Positions 14,780 through 22,916 of a DNA stretch of 50,986 bases are shown here, one piece after another. Numbering within the stretch: the stretch's first letter is position 1; every line of letters starts with the position of its first letter. The notes under the pieces are model-generated. The model had not been told where the DNA came from and did no database searches. It saw only the letters and a program-made list of their open reading frames with translations. The translations under genes were made by a program, and so were the position numbers. The DNA is from Candidatus Saccharimonadota bacterium (GTDB taxonomy: Bacteria; Patescibacteriota; Saccharimonadia; Saccharimonadales; Saccharimonadaceae): assembly GCA_017431955.1 (NCBI GenBank), contig JAFRKC010000004.1, positions 1 through 50,986 of the forward strand, given 5' to 3'.

Positions 14780-15172
14780 TTATTTTTTGTAGACTACGTC
14801 GTTATCAAAGGAATCTTTAATTGTTAGAGTGTCGCCATCGACAGTGTATTTGAAGTCTTGCTCGTTATCGGCATCTTCGTATTTGATAACTACGGAATCG
14901 GTGTTGTCGGTATAAGTGAACTTTTTGCCGCCCTCAACGTTGCTATAGCCGTACACACCGGTACCATCTTTATCAAATTCGTAATAATAAGAAGTGTGGC
15001 TACCACCATAGTACCATCGACCAACCAATTTGCTACCGCCGGTAGAGCTGACAATACAGATGACAATTACAACAATAATCACTACAACAGCGGCAATGAT
15101 TGCAGCGATAATACCAGTTTTTGAGCCTTTTTCTGCCTTCTTTGCTGCTGATTTTTTGGTTTCTTTTTCCAT
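14780..15172 (-). CDS. Membrane-anchored lipocalin-like (DUF5640-type) protein
   Basis: ATG 15172 is chosen because GGAGGAAAAA precedes it; the frame is open to a GTG at 15184. A Lys-rich N-terminus and one membrane segment (about residues 20-44) lead to an extracellular beta domain starting KLVGRWYYGG, with strand-turn repeats (YYYEFDKDGTGVY, DSVVIKYEDA, DTLTIKDSF). This resembles the small GxW beta-barrel domains annotated DUF5640 in Firmicutes. TGC-TATAAT lies about 33 bases upstream. Ligand unknown. Confidence 0.65.
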   Translation of the reverse strand: MEKETKKSAAKKAEKGSKTGIIAAIIAAVVVIIVVIVICIVSSTGGSKLVGRWYYGGSHTSYYYEFDKDGTGVYGYSNVEGGKKFTYTDNTDSVVIKYEDADNEQDFKYTVDGDTLTIKDSFDNDVVYKK

Positions 15173-15212
15173 TTTTTCCTCCACTTTATTAATAGTTTTA
15201 TTATAGCATAAA

Positions 15213-15238
15213 AATAATCCCTGCTAGAGGGATTATTT
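15213..15238. terminator. Terminator between manC-like gene and DUF5640 gene
   Basis: AATAATCCCT pairs with AGGGATTATT around GCTAG, followed by T tracts in both directions. Confidence 0.8.
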
Positions 15239-15247
15239 TTGTTTCCA

Positions 15248-16414
15248 TTACTGTTCAGAGATGGCGATTTCGATTTCACCATCTTGGTTTTTATGGGAGT
15301 AAACAATGTGGTTGTCTGCACCGACGAATCCCGCATGAAGTTCTTTGGAAAAATCGGTGCGCATGACGATATTGTTGCGTGCGCCAAAGGAGAAATCATC
15401 AATCAAAAATTCTTTGTGCTCCTTATAATTCTCGGCAAGTTGTTTGACTTTTTGACTGTCTTTTAATTTGACAGCGGCAAGAACGATTTTCCCGTCGATT
15501 ACGTTGAGGATGATGGCTTCGTCTTTAATATTGGTGGCGCGAAGCGTCACTCCTTTAATGGAGCAGAAAAGAGATCCACGACAATCAGTTCGTTCAACTT
15601 TGCCGCCACCGAGAGTGGCGTTTTTATGATTGGGCGTTTTGGCGCTGATATCATAGAGTGATTTCAGCGTTCCGCAGTCGTACCACGGGAAGGTGCCGAC
15701 GGCGACTTTAAGGTCGGCATAGAGGCGTAGGGCGCTCATAAGTTCGTCTGTTCCGAGCCCTCTGGCGTCAACTTTGGCAGACAAAATTGTGTGAGCATCC
15801 CAAACGTTGATACCGGTGTTACAGGCGGAGCAGTCTTCGCGCATGAGTTGAAGTGCCTGTTCTTTTTCGGGTTTTTCGACAAAGCCTTTTACGTTGTAAG
15901 TAGGCAATTCCTCTTCACTTTCCGGCGCATCATAAAGCGCATGACCACAACCAGTGAAGGTAACAAGATCGCTGACTTTAACGCCAATGATGGTCGGGTT
16001 GCCAGAGCGAGCTGAATCCAGAGCATTATTGATTGTTTCAATGAAACTTTCGTCTGAGACGATAAACTGATCGGCCGGAGTGTTAATGATAACGGCGTTT
16101 TCATCGAGTTCACTGATAAATTCTGCCGCTTTTATCATTGCTCCAGCGTAGCCGTAGTTTGGATCAATTTTCAGGATATTCTCTGAAATTATTCCGAGTG
16201 GAACGCATTGCTCTTTGGCAAGCTCAAGCTGGTTGTCGTTTGTGACGATTACGACGACACGTCTTGGTTTTACTCCGAAGTCGACAAACCTTTTGATAGT
16301 CGCCTGGATGAATGTTCGGTTCTTGTCGATATGACAAAACTGCTTCGGACATTCATCGTGTGACAGTGGAAATAGACGAGTTCCTTGACCGCCAGCAATA
16401 ATGGCGGTCCATAC
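15248..16414 (-). CDS. manC: Mannose-1-phosphate guanylyltransferase-like protein, start frameshifted
   Basis: The frame encodes a nucleotidyltransferase: TAIIAGGQGTRLFPLS (nucleotide loop), NTPADQF, VKGFVEKP and NTGINVW, as in GDP-mannose pyrophosphorylase. It would make GDP-mannose for glycans. The frame has no ATG, GTG or TTG between the upstream stop TAG (16424-16426) and codon MIK at 16138. Yet AGAAAGG is well placed before an ATG at 16413 in the wrong frame. Removing one G from ATGGACC would give MTAIIAGGQG, a normal start. So this is a one-base insertion (mutation or sequencing error) or a +1 shift at the start. TGC-TATAAT lies at about 16502-16507. Confidence 0.75.
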   Translation of the reverse strand, partial: VWTAIIAGGQGTRLFPLSHDECPKQFCHIDKNRTFIQATIKRFVDFGVKPRRVVVIVTNDNQLELAKEQCVPLGIISENILKIDPNYGYAGAMIKAAEFISELDENAVIINTPADQFIVSDESFIETINNALDSARSGNPTIIGVKVSDLVTFTGCGHALYDAPESEEELPTYNVKGFVEKPEKEQALQLMREDCSACNTGINVWDAHTILSAKVDARGLGTDELMSALRLYADLKVAVGTFPWYDCGTLKSLYDISAKTPNHKNATLGGGKVERTDCRGSLFCSIKGVTLRATNIKDEAIILNVIDGKIVLAAVKLKDSQKVKQLAENYKEHKEFLIDDFSFGARNNIVMRTDFSKELHAGFVGADNHIVYSHKNQDGEIEIAISEQ

Positions 16415-16536
16415 GTGACCTTTCTACATAAGAAAACCCCCTTCTGGAAACAAAAAATTAAGGTACTAGCCTTGCAAATTGTAAGATTTTTGCACGGATT
16501 CTTCTATTATAGCATAAAAGTATTAAAAATGCAACA

Positions 16537-16562
16537 AAAAATCCCCTTTCGGGGACTTTTTG
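16537..16562 (-). terminator. Terminator of tuf
   Basis: TCCCC-TTTC-GGGGA hairpin; on the minus strand it is followed by a run of T. It lies beyond the tuf relic. Confidence 0.85.
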
Positions 16563-16577
16563 TAAGTTATAAACTAC

Positions 16578-16613
16578 TTATTTGATAACTTTGGTGATAA
16601 CACCAGAACCGAC
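16578..16613 (-). pseudogene. Relic of the 3' end of a second tuf gene
   Basis: Read on the minus strand this stretch encodes [11 protein letters not shown] and a TAA stop, identical to the last 11 residues of EF-Tu at 16657. All six base differences between the two copies fall on synonymous third positions. The match stops abruptly upstream. It sits between the tuf stop and its terminator. Confidence 0.8.
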
Positions 16614-16656
16614 CTTTATCGCTCGCCCAGATGGGCTCGCGGTAAGACGGTCTATG

Positions 16657-17838
16657 TTATTTGATCACCTTAGTGATGACACCGGAGCCGACCGTCTTTC
16701 CACCTTCGCGGATAGCGAAGCGGTCGTTGTTGTTCATAGCAACTGGGGCTAGAAGTTTAACGTTGAAGGTAACTTGGTCACCAGGCATGACGATTTCTTT
16801 GTCAGCTGGAAGTTCGACTTCACCGGTAACATCGGTGGTGCGGAAGTAGAATTGTGGCTTGTAACCCTTTGAGAATGGAGTGTGGCGGCCACCTTCTTCT
16901 TTCTTCAAGATGTAAACTTGAGCTTCAAATTCGGTGTGTGGGGTGATTGAGCCAGGGGCTGCAATAACTTGACCACGTTCGATTTGATCGCGTTCGATAC
17001 CGCGGAGCAATAGACCAGCGTTATCGCCAGCTTGACCTTGATCGAGAGTCTTGTGGAAGGCTTCGATACCGGTAACAACGGATTTTTGAGTGTCTTTAAG
17101 ACCAACGATTTCAACTTCGTCGTTGAGTTTGATGACACCTTGCTCGATACGACCAGTAGCAACAGTACCACGGCCTTTGATGGAGAAGACGTCTTCGATT
17201 GGCATTAGGAATGGTTTGTCGAGATCGTGTTTAGGGATTTCGAAGTATTCATCCATAGCATCGATGAGGTCCATAACAGCTTTTTCGTTGTCTGGATCGC
17301 CTTCAAGAGCTTTGGTAGCAGAACCTTTGATAATTGGACAGTTGCGGTCGAAACCGTTCTTTTCCAAAATATCGCGGACTTCTTCTTCGACGAGCTCAAC
17401 CATTTCTGGGTCAGCAAGGTCCATTTTGTTCAAGAAGACAATGATTTTTGGCACGTTTACTTGGCGGGCCAAGAGGATGTGCTCTTTGGTTTGTGGCAAA
17501 GCACCATCGTTAGCAGCAACGACGAGGATAGCACCATCAACCTGGGCAGCACCGGTAATCATGTTTTTGATGTAGTCGGCGTGGCCTGGCATGTCGACGT
17601 GAGCATAGTGACGTTTTGCAGATTCGTACTCTTGGTGAGAAGTAGCGATGGTAATACCACGAGCTTTCTCTTCTGGAGCGTTATCGATCTGATCGTAAGC
17701 CACTGGTTTGTTAACTTCGGAAGGAAGTTTCTTTGCTAAAACGCTAGTAATAGCGGCGGTAAGAGTAGTTTTACCGTGGTCAACGTGGCCCATAGTACCA
17801 ACGTTGATATGTGGTTTGGAACGGTCAAAATTTGCCAT
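16657..17838 (-). CDS. tuf: Elongation factor Tu
   Basis: The 393-residue protein is a full-length EF-Tu: GHVDHGKT (residues 17-24), the [12 protein letters not shown] switch, DMPGHADY (G3), FLNKMD (G4, canonical) and GSATKALEG (G5 region), then the two beta-barrel domains ending [10 protein letters not shown]. It delivers aminoacyl-tRNA to the ribosome. AAAGGAGAATGA lies before the ATG, so this highly expressed gene uses a classical ribosome site. Promoter TTTACA-17-TAAAAT is near 17900-17935 on the minus strand. A short hairpin (ATAACC...GGTTAT) lies in the leader. Confidence 0.98.
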   Translation of the reverse strand: MANFDRSKPHINVGTMGHVDHGKTTLTAAITSVLAKKLPSEVNKPVAYDQIDNAPEEKARGITIATSHQEYESAKRHYAHVDMPGHADYIKNMITGAAQVDGAILVVAANDGALPQTKEHILLARQVNVPKIIVFLNKMDLADPEMVELVEEEVRDILEKNGFDRNCPIIKGSATKALEGDPDNEKAVMDLIDAMDEYFEIPKHDLDKPFLMPIEDVFSIKGRGTVATGRIEQGVIKLNDEVEIVGLKDTQKSVVTGIEAFHKTLDQGQAGDNAGLLLRGIERDQIERGQVIAAPGSITPHTEFEAQVYILKKEEGGRHTPFSKGYKPQFYFRTTDVTGEVELPADKEIVMPGDQVTFNVKLLAPVAMNNNDRFAIREGGKTVGSGVITKVIK

Positions 17839-17953
17839 TCATTCTCCTTTAATTTATTAATTTGTACGGAGCACTAATAATAACCATCTCCGGACTCTGG
17901 TTATATTTTATACGATTTTTTGGCTATTGTAAAGAGAGAAAATGTATAAAGTT

Positions 17954-18170
17954 AAAACCCCACGTTTCCGCGGGGTTTTGGCGATGGTTGTGGAACTCTG
18001 AAGATAAATTGTGGGGTTCCACTGCGGCGCGGAGAGGGATGGCCCCGCGCTGCGCTGAAAGGAGTTAAAAAGAAGAAAAGTGAAAGGAAGAATGGAATAA
18101 AAGTGGAATGTCAATTTAATCTTTCGGTTCAACCGAAATATACTATGAGTAGCCAAGGGCGACTCATTGC
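17954..18170 (-). ncRNA. Candidate structured non-coding RNA, about 215 nt
   Basis: A promoter (TTGACA 18200-18205, 17 bases, TATACT 18177-18182, minus strand) and a strong terminator (17954-17979, AAAACCCC/GGGGTTTT) bracket a stretch with no ORF. It folds into hairpins: GGGC...GCCC near the 5' end, TCGG-TTGAA-CCGA, a pyrimidine-rich single strand with TCTTCCTTTC and AACTCCTTTC, a GC-rich stem (GCGCGG/CCGCGC) and GTGGAAC/GTTCCAC. The CU-rich parts are complementary to Shine-Dalgarno sequences. It lacks the hallmarks of SRP RNA, tmRNA, RNase P and 6S RNA that I can recall. Confidence 0.5.
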
Positions 18171-18244
18171 CCTTTAAGTATATCACACCTGCTCAAATTT
18201 GTCAAGTATTTTTACTGTTTTTTCGCAATTTTGCCACTTTTTTA

Positions 18245-18273
18245 TTGACTTTTTATAGAGTTTAATCTAATAT
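18245..18273 (+). promoter_or_regulatory. Promoter of the first giant surface protein
   Basis: TTGACT (18245-18250), 17 bases, TAATAT (18268-18273). The ATG at 18303 follows a leader of about 24 bases with only a weak AAAGGTC. Confidence 0.65.
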
Positions 18274-18302
18274 ATAAGCATAAAGGTCATAAAAATAAAC
18301 AT

Positions 18303-21300
18303 ATGAAACAAACAGTTTTTAAACTTACTATTGATGGGCAACAGGGCTCTGGCGGTGATACCCCTGGAGATAATCCGGGCGAGAACCCTGGCGGAACTGG
18401 AACTGTCACCCCTGAACCGGACACCCCAAATAATCCTACCCCAGATAACCCCAGTGGTCAGCAGGGCGGAGATGGGCAAAATCCAACGCAACAGAGTGGC
18501 GACGGCGGTCAACAGGGGGGCGAAAAAGAACAACAGGGCGGCGGTCAGCAGAGTGGCGGCCTTAAGGGTGGTTCCCCTGAAGAGCAAGATGGCGAACCTG
18601 GACAATTAGCTACGCCAAATACTGGATTTTTTGCAAATTCCTCAGATACGCTAGGGAATGTTCTGATTGTGACGGCATTTTTATCTCTGTTTTTGTTTAT
18701 TTTTGCGATAATTATTGCTAAAACTAAAAAATCTCGTGGCTTTCGCCTGAAACGCCATCGTTTTTACGAATCAAGAAAATCGCTGGCAGTTCTTTTGGTT
18801 GTGTCTGTTCTTAGTTTTCTTGCCTCTGGTATATTTAAGAGTTCCCTGGCAACTGGGGTAGTTTTCTCAACCAAAGGTACGGTTACGGCGACGCCGGAAT
18901 CTGGAGAGACTGGAGTATATTGTGGAACAGACGAAATCACGGTCTCAAGTCAAACCGACAATGGGTATACTGTAACTTTGGTAGCTAACAACGGCGGGCA
19001 AATGGTTTCTGGACAGAACAGAATCAGTTCTATTGATAACTGGGGTGAAATCGAGACAGGACATTGGGGATTTTACACTTACACTGATGGCGCCAAAGAT
19101 AATTTTGAACAAATCCCAAGCGAATCTAGAACGATTGTAAATAAGAATTACAAAACAGAGGAAAATGACAAAATTAAAGTAAAATACTGCGTCAAGGTGG
19201 ACGACAACACGAAAAGTGGCACTTATAGCTCTACGCTTTCTTATGAAGTAACGGAAAACAGCCCAAGATATGGGATGGTTGATATAGAGCAAGTGGATCC
19301 TTATGCGGATAACGATGACGATGGAATTTTGAACTGGGAAGAGGAAGAGTATAATCTGGATAATAACGTAGCGGATAGTGATCTCGATAGTTTGTCTGAT
19401 TATGATGAATTATTTGTTTATGGCACCGATCCACTCAAACCTGACACCGACGAAGATGGAGTGACTGATTACTCCGAAATTGAGCTGGGCTTCGATCCGC
19501 TTAAAGCCGATTCTAATGGCAATGGTATAAATGATAATTTAGAAAGCGCCAGATATACGATTGAAGGCGACGATGTTTCTATGTCGCTAAGTGGCACCGG
19601 CAGTCTCGCGGATGCGTCTTATTCTATAGCGCCAGCTAGAACATTCTTGGAAGATGCATCCATCCCGCGTCTCTATGAATTCTCTTTGCCAGAGGGCGCA
19701 AGCTTAAGTGGCGCAGACGTGACCATAAGTTACACCCAGGTAGATTTGAATGCCATGACTTCAGCATCCAGCATTAATGGTCCATCTATCACTGGCGGGG
19801 ATTTGGAATTGTATTATCTAAACGAAGAAACTGGTGATATAGAAGCGCAACAAGCGACCGTTGATACGACTAACAAAACTATCACGGCTCATTTAACCCA
19901 CTTTTCTAAATACTTCATAGGCGTAAAATCCAAGGTTGCAAAATTGATTGATCATTTTAAGAAAAAAGCTCGAAAAAATCTCTATATTGCCGTTCATAAT
20001 GCCACTCAAGACGGAATAAATATTGCTAAAGAGATTGTCGATGGACTAGATGATGAAAACAAATACAGATACAATGCAACGTATAACGGAAGCAACAAAT
20101 CTATGGAATTCGAAGCCATAGGAATGAGTAGCTGTTCAATTGCGTTATTTGCGGAAGATTGTTATTATTCCACGCCGTCTGATACCAAAAAGTATTTCAA
20201 TTCTTTCCCGAAATATAATAGTACAGTTGATGATGATTTTTACTCCACTATAGCTAACGCTTACAATGGCTCAACCTATTACGACTCAACGGCCGGAAAG
20301 CAATATCCAAAGTATATGGTGTTAATCTCTAATGGGCAATCTAGCCGCAATTATTCTAGTGTGACAATTGAAAATGCACGAAAAAAAGGATTAATAATCT
20401 TCGTGATTGGTATTGGTAGTAACGTTAATCGAGAAATACTGGAAAGGGTTGCTAAGGGCACTGGTGGTAAATATTACAGCGCAGATGACGAATCGGCAGT
20501 GGATGAAATTATCTACAACATTAAAACTGATGCTTCATTCTTCAACGAAGTTGATATCGATGGCGATGGTATAGCTGATGGAACGCTAATTGCTGATAGC
20601 GAGTTTATCCCAAGCGAAGACGGCTTTTCTTTCCATAACTTTGGTACAAACATGAGCGGTGCTCATTGCCGTGGCATGTCTGTATTCTCCGAATTGTATT
20701 ATTCAAAAAGAATACCTCTTAGCGCAGACGCTATTACTATAAACAGAGCTGAGGGACACATTCATATAGAAACTTTTGCGTTTAATCTTGATGACACTTT
20801 CTTTGATGGGTATTCAAAACAACTGTATGACTTCAATTTTAGAACGAACGCTATTAATAAATACGTGTTTAACTTAGGGCCGCTACAAGAAGACAGAACA
20901 AAATGGTTTGCTAATGCGCCTTCTAACAATACTCTAGTTATAGCAAATGAATATAGAAACGAAATTGAAGAGTCTGGGATATTTGAAATTGAAGAGATTG
21001 AGTTGACAGAAGAGGAAAAAGAAAGAGATCTGGAATGGCGAATTAATACCTTTGGGTTCGATTACGATAAGTGGGAGCAACTAAAAGGTCTTGATATGAA
21101 TAAGGTACAGCTTTCAACAATAGACAATTCAGAGAAACAACTTCTGAATGCTCTTTATTCCGCACAGGAACAGCAATTTGCGATACCTTATTGGACTTCA
21201 GGAACCAGCACGATATATCTAGCATCTACAATACTAAATCTCAAGACTTTTACTTCAATGGACGCCAATATCTTTATAAAAAGCCTGATTAACAGAATTG

Positions 21301-21602
21301 ATAATAAGGAAGCCGTCTCGATTGGTGCTTCTAATTTTTATAATGATAACGATATAGATAGTGACGCCCACGCCGTAAATGCTATCAGCGCAGTACAGTC
21401 TTACGAAGACTCAAAGAAGCTCTATATCGGAATTTATGATAGCAACTATCCAGGCGAAAAAAGATATATGGCACTAAAATGTAGTTTGATAAGCTGTAAG
21501 ACCGTAGATAATGATAATTATAGCGGGGGGAACATCATCGATATGGCACAATCTCAAGATTACGAAGTGGAATTCTTCAACAAGACATCCTATAATCTCT
21601 AA
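18303..21602 (+). CDS. Giant surface protein: TSP3-like repeats, degenerate VWA and C-terminal Cys-His-Asp domain
   Basis: Of 1,099 residues, the order is: FKLT box (1-10), Pro/Gly/Gln-rich tail (11-104), a TPNTG motif (104-108) before membrane segment 1 (118-139), a basic cytoplasmic loop, membrane segment 2 (about 158-180), and an extracellular beta domain (about 197-318). Then follow TSP3-like Asp-rich repeats (about 328-420; DSDLDSLSDYDELF, DTDEDGVTDYSE), a VWA-like fold (about 555-735; KYMVLISNGQSS, but DxSxS missing), and a C-terminal domain with Cys789 (GAHCRGMS), His1023 (DAHAVN) and Asp1046 (YDSN). That residue order fits a papain-like hydrolase, though activity is inferred. Paralogs lie at 44708 and 48613. 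Likely a calcium-stiffened surface enzyme or adhesin. Confidence 0.75.
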   Translation: MKQTVFKLTIDGQQGSGGDTPGDNPGENPGGTGTVTPEPDTPNNPTPDNPSGQQGGDGQNPTQQSGDGGQQGGEKEQQGGGQQSGGLKGGSPEEQDGEPGQLATPNTGFFANSSDTLGNVLIVTAFLSLFLFIFAIIIAKTKKSRGFRLKRHRFYESRKSLAVLLVVSVLSFLASGIFKSSLATGVVFSTKGTVTATPESGETGVYCGTDEITVSSQTDNGYTVTLVANNGGQMVSGQNRISSIDNWGEIETGHWGFYTYTDGAKDNFEQIPSESRTIVNKNYKTEENDKIKVKYCVKVDDNTKSGTYSSTLSYEVTENSPRYGMVDIEQVDPYADNDDDGILNWEEEEYNLDNNVADSDLDSLSDYDELFVYGTDPLKPDTDEDGVTDYSEIELGFDPLKADSNGNGINDNLESARYTIEGDDVSMSLSGTGSLADASYSIAPARTFLEDASIPRLYEFSLPEGASLSGADVTISYTQVDLNAMTSASSINGPSITGGDLELYYLNEETGDIEAQQATVDTTNKTITAHLTHFSKYFIGVKSKVAKLIDHFKKKARKNLYIAVHNATQDGINIAKEIVDGLDDENKYRYNATYNGSNKSMEFEAIGMSSCSIALFAEDCYYSTPSDTKKYFNSFPKYNSTVDDDFYSTIANAYNGSTYYDSTAGKQYPKYMVLISNGQSSRNYSSVTIENARKKGLIIFVIGIGSNVNREILERVAKGTGGKYYSADDESAVDEIIYNIKTDASFFNEVDIDGDGIADGTLIADSEFIPSEDGFSFHNFGTNMSGAHCRGMSVFSELYYSKRIPLSADAITINRAEGHIHIETFAFNLDDTFFDGYSKQLYDFNFRTNAINKYVFNLGPLQEDRTKWFANAPSNNTLVIANEYRNEIEESGIFEIEEIELTEEEKERDLEWRINTFGFDYDKWEQLKGLDMNKVQLSTIDNSEKQLLNALYSAQEQQFAIPYWTSGTSTIYLASTILNLKTFTSMDANIFIKSLINRIDNKEAVSIGASNFYNDNDIDSDAHAVNAISAVQSYEDSKKLYIGIYDSNYPGEKRYMALKCSLISCKTVDNDNYSGGNIIDMAQSQDYEVEFFNKTSYNL

Positions 21603-22916
21603 TTATTCATATCTTAAAGCGTCGATTGGGTCTTTTCTGGCGGCTTTGATAGCTGGGAGAGTGCCAGAGAGGAAGGCGATTAGCATCACTAAGAGAACGA
21701 TGGGGATAACTACCTCTGGGCTAAATCTGACTAAATCGAAAGTCGGGAAATCAGCCAGTAATCCATCTTCTCCGTGAACGAGATTGTTTACAAAATACCC
21801 GATACCCATTGAAACAGCCATACCAAAGATTGAGCCCCAGAAACCAAGAGAAATCGCCTCTATAGAGAAACTAAGGAAGATTTTGAAACGACTCATGCCA
21901 AGGGCTTTATCGAGGCCAATTTCGCGCGTGCGCTCCTGGACCGACATAAATAGAGTGTTAATGATGCCAATAGCGGCGGCAAGAAGGGCGATGGCGCCGA
22001 AAATGTTAAATACAGCCAAAATTACATCGAAGAATGTACGAATCATACCGACAGTATCAGAGACGGTGAGAAATTGATAACCAGAGCCAATTTCTTTGAA
22101 TTTTTCTCTAATTTCGTCGATTTTGTCTGGGTCAACATCGCCGACAGCGAAGTAATTTTGCAGACTTTCTTCTGGAATATCTTCGTTTGCCAGGGCGTAA
22201 AGTTTATTGTCTAGGGCTCTGCTTACCAGGAGATCGCCGTCCATAGAAAGGACGCCTGGGGCCTGAACGCCAACGATTTTTGCTTTGACCGTGGCAAGGC
22301 AATCATCAGGGACGACATAGCATTTTGCGGTCTTTTTGATGGAAATCTCGACGGTTTTATCAACTGCATCTTCGGCTTTTTCGAAATTGAATGGCTCGAG
22401 CCAGTCTTCGTTGATGATAATCTCAAAATCGTCGGTGTCGTTGTTGATCATGCGGCCAGCGGAAAGATCTAAGTTAAAAGTGTCGGTTGGGAGATATTGA
22501 AGAGTGACGTTATATTTATTCTCTTCCCCATCGAGACGCATCCATTCAGGGGAGAGAATATGGAAAATCTCTAGTTTATTAACGCCGTCGACTGCGCGCA
22601 TAGCTTCCAAATCTTCGTTTGTGATGGTGGCGCTAAGCATGCTACCAGATTTTTCGCTGTATTTGGTGACCTTGGAGCCGGTTTCGGACATCGCCATCAT
22701 CTGCTCGATGGCCGCCCCTGGCATCACCTCGATAAAGCCGTCGCCACCGATAGAAGCAACTTGTTTATCAATGAAGTCATTGACGCCAGCATTGATGGCG
22801 GAGTTCAAAATAATAGTAAAACTACCGATAAAAATAGCTAAAATCGTGAGAAACGAGCGAACTTTATTGCGTAGAAGATTGGAGTTGGCAGTTTTGACAA
22901 TATCAAAGAATTTCAT
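21603..22916 (-). CDS. MacB/FtsX-type ABC transporter permease
   Basis: The 437-residue protein has an N-terminal membrane segment (FLTILAIFIGSFTIILNSAI), a large extracytoplasmic domain (about residues 45-285, MacB-PCD type), and three C-terminal segments of the FtsX fold with the ERTREIGLDKALGMS coupling motif. With the ATPase upstream it forms a MacB-like mechanotransmission or export system. Its ATG overlaps the ATPase stop (TAATG at 22916). The convergent surface-protein gene ends at the base next to its stop codon. Confidence 0.9.
   Translation of the reverse strand: MKFFDIVKTANSNLLRNKVRSFLTILAIFIGSFTIILNSAINAGVNDFIDKQVASIGGDGFIEVMPGAAIEQMMAMSETGSKVTKYSEKSGSMLSATITNEDLEAMRAVDGVNKLEIFHILSPEWMRLDGEENKYNVTLQYLPTDTFNLDLSAGRMINNDTDDFEIIINEDWLEPFNFEKAEDAVDKTVEISIKKTAKCYVVPDDCLATVKAKIVGVQAPGVLSMDGDLLVSRALDNKLYALANEDIPEESLQNYFAVGDVDPDKIDEIREKFKEIGSGYQFLTVSDTVGMIRTFFDVILAVFNIFGAIALLAAAIGIINTLFMSVQERTREIGLDKALGMSRFKIFLSFSIEAISLGFWGSIFGMAVSMGIGYFVNNLVHGEDGLLADFPTFDLVRFSPEVVIPIVLLVMLIAFLSGTLPAIKAARKDPIDALRYE

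Noticed and set aside
17954..18170. Assignment of this RNA as SRP RNA, tmRNA, RNase P RNA or 6S RNA
   Set aside because: The GGAAG-type SRP loop, tmRNA tag and tRNA-like ends, RNase P core and a 6S central bubble with pairing ends were not found by eye. Left as unclassified.
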